The position numbers were made by a program, and so were the translations under genes. Under the pieces are notes generated by a model, which was not told where the DNA came from, made no database searches, and worked only from the letters and a program-made list of their open reading frames with translations. Positions 63,184-64,000 of a stretch of DNA of 64,000 nt are shown here, one piece after another. The stretch comes from Chlorogloeopsis sp. ULAP01 (GTDB lineage Bacteria > Cyanobacteriota > Cyanobacteriia > Cyanobacteriales > Nostocaceae), in NCBI RefSeq assembly GCF_030381805.1, contig NZ_JAUDRH010000014.1, positions 1-64,000 of the forward strand, written 5' to 3'. Every line of letters starts with the position of its first letter. Within the stretch, counting starts at the first letter, position 1.

Positions 63184-64000
63184 TTAAAATTGCCAACCCA
63201 AAGTAAATTTTACCGTGCGGGGTGCGCCAGGAAAAACGCGCAGATCGCTTTCACCTGCTTCAAAATATTCATTGTCAAACAAGTTCTGCACATTCAAAGC
63301 CGCTCGCAAGTTATTTCTGCGGTAAAACAAGGCTAGATCAGTACGTAAATAACTTGGTAAACTAAAGCTATTGTCTAAATCTCCTTGTCTTTCTCCTACA
63401 TAAAAAAGTCCTAAACCAAATCCTAATCCTTGCAGATTTCCTGTTTGGATTTCGTAGGTACTCCACAAGCTAAAAGCGTGTTCTGGTACATTGTTGATCC
63501 GATTTCCTTCTGAAATATCATTGTCCTTAGTCACTCGTGCATCAGTGTAGGCATAGCCACCAATTATTTTCCATCCTGGTAAAATTTCACCTGTTATATC
63601 TAATTCAATTCCTCTACTTCTTTGTTCTCCTGTCTGGATAGAAAAATTAGGATCTCTAGGATCGGATGTGAGAACATTAGAGCGTGTAATTTGATATAAA
63701 GCTAGAGTTGAAGCAAGATTTTTTGTCCAATCTACTTTCATGCCAACTTCATACTGAGTTCCCCGTTCTGGTTCAAAAAGTCTTCTGTCTAAATTTGTTC
63801 CTGTAACCTGTTGAAAAGAACGGCTATAGTTAGCATATAAAGAAACTGCTTGAGTTGGTTGATAGACAAGACCAATACGAGGACTAAATGCTTCATCCTG
63901 TTGAAAAGAAGTAGTTTCACCTTGAGCATTTTCTAGTGTTTGGGTGACAATATCAAATCTTCCACCTAGAACTAATTTCAAATTGTCGAATAAGGAAATC
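63184..64000 (-). CDS. TonB-dependent siderophore receptor, 5' part outside the window
   Basis: Only the last ~272 codons are here; the frame is open to the window end (reading ISLFDNLKLVLGG), so the TTG at 63981 is not the start. The barrel segments DIVTQTLENAQGETTSFQQD, SLYANYSRSFQQVTG, LDRRLFEPERGTQYEVGMKV and the end VKFTLGWQF match the other two receptors. First gene of the receptor, binding protein, FhuF-like, MFS operon. Confidence 0.92.
   Translation of the reverse strand, partial: ISLFDNLKLVLGGRFDIVTQTLENAQGETTSFQQDEAFSPRIGLVYQPTQAVSLYANYSRSFQQVTGTNLDRRLFEPERGTQYEVGMKVDWTKNLASTLALYQITRSNVLTSDPRDPNFSIQTGEQRSRGIELDITGEILPGWKIIGGYAYTDARVTKDNDISEGNRINNVPEHAFSLWSTYEIQTGNLQGLGFGLGLFYVGERQGDLDNSFSLPSYLRTDLALFYRRNNLRAALNVQNLFDNEYFEAGESDLRVFPGAPRTVKFTLGWQF

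Overview
The window looks like chromosomal DNA from a filamentous, nitrogen-fixing (heterocyst-forming type) cyanobacterium. The evidence is the many GCGATCGC (HIP1) octamers, an uptake [NiFe]-hydrogenase locus of cyanobacterial type (hupSL without a Tat signal, with the complete hyp maturation genes), an ssl1498-like small membrane protein, a pentapeptide-repeat protein, and families of short interspersed repeats typical of Nostocales. I cannot name the genus. I saw no tRNA, rRNA or CRISPR array.

Layout. Positions 1-3.5 kb hold the 3' part of a TonB-dependent siderophore receptor, then a scrambled zone. There, a DUF4351 nuclease-like gene is split by a ~156-bp non-autonomous element and lies between duplicated pieces of a receptor 3' end. 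From 3.7 to 9.5 kb are a degenerate histidine kinase, a pair of M16 peptidases (one catalytic, one not) and a divergent TetR regulator. From 9.7 to 15.5 kb are a decayed DUF4332 gene and a group of tailoring-type enzymes (alpha/beta hydrolase, BBE-type flavin oxidase, nitroreductase-like protein, O-methyltransferase), followed by a second copy of the 156-164-bp element. From 16.1 to 23 kb are an acidic lipoprotein, an M24B aminopeptidase, a copper operon (copA, an unlisted 26-codon membrane peptide, a cupredoxin, and a decayed HMA chaperone upstream), and a vWA protein.

From 23.2 to 37 kb is the hydrogenase region. On the minus strand an extended operon runs TPR protein, two small membrane proteins, NifU-like protein, NHL-repeat protein, hypF, hypC, hypD, hypE, hypA, hypB; hupS and hupL diverge on the plus strand. 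HypF/HypE make the CN ligand, HypC/HypD assemble Fe(CN)2CO, and HypA/HypB insert nickel into HupL. The accessory genes are suspected to serve the FeS small subunit. hypE sits between 48-bp perfect inverted repeats, and hypF carries an in-frame insertion of an intergenic repeat.

From 37 to 50.2 kb is mixed content: a DUF4336 protein, a two-gene nuclease module (PD-(D/E)XK plus HEPN-like domain, with a RusA resolvase), a lipoprotein, a pentapeptide-repeat protein, a large zincin with a 42-bp in-frame tandem repeat, a methionyl-tRNA synthetase with no ordinary start codon, and a membrane-anchored EEP phosphatase. The last two are bracketed by inverted copies of a four-hairpin repeat. A possible small RNA follows.

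From 50.2 kb to the end is an iron-siderophore locus. It has two receptor/binding-protein modules, an AraC regulator with a candidate operator of two 20-bp direct repeats, a pair of exporter-fold ABC half-transporters, an MFS carrier and a FhuF-like reductase. The gene set resembles the yersiniabactin set ybtA-ybtPQ-ybtX-fyuA. No FecCD-type permease is visible.
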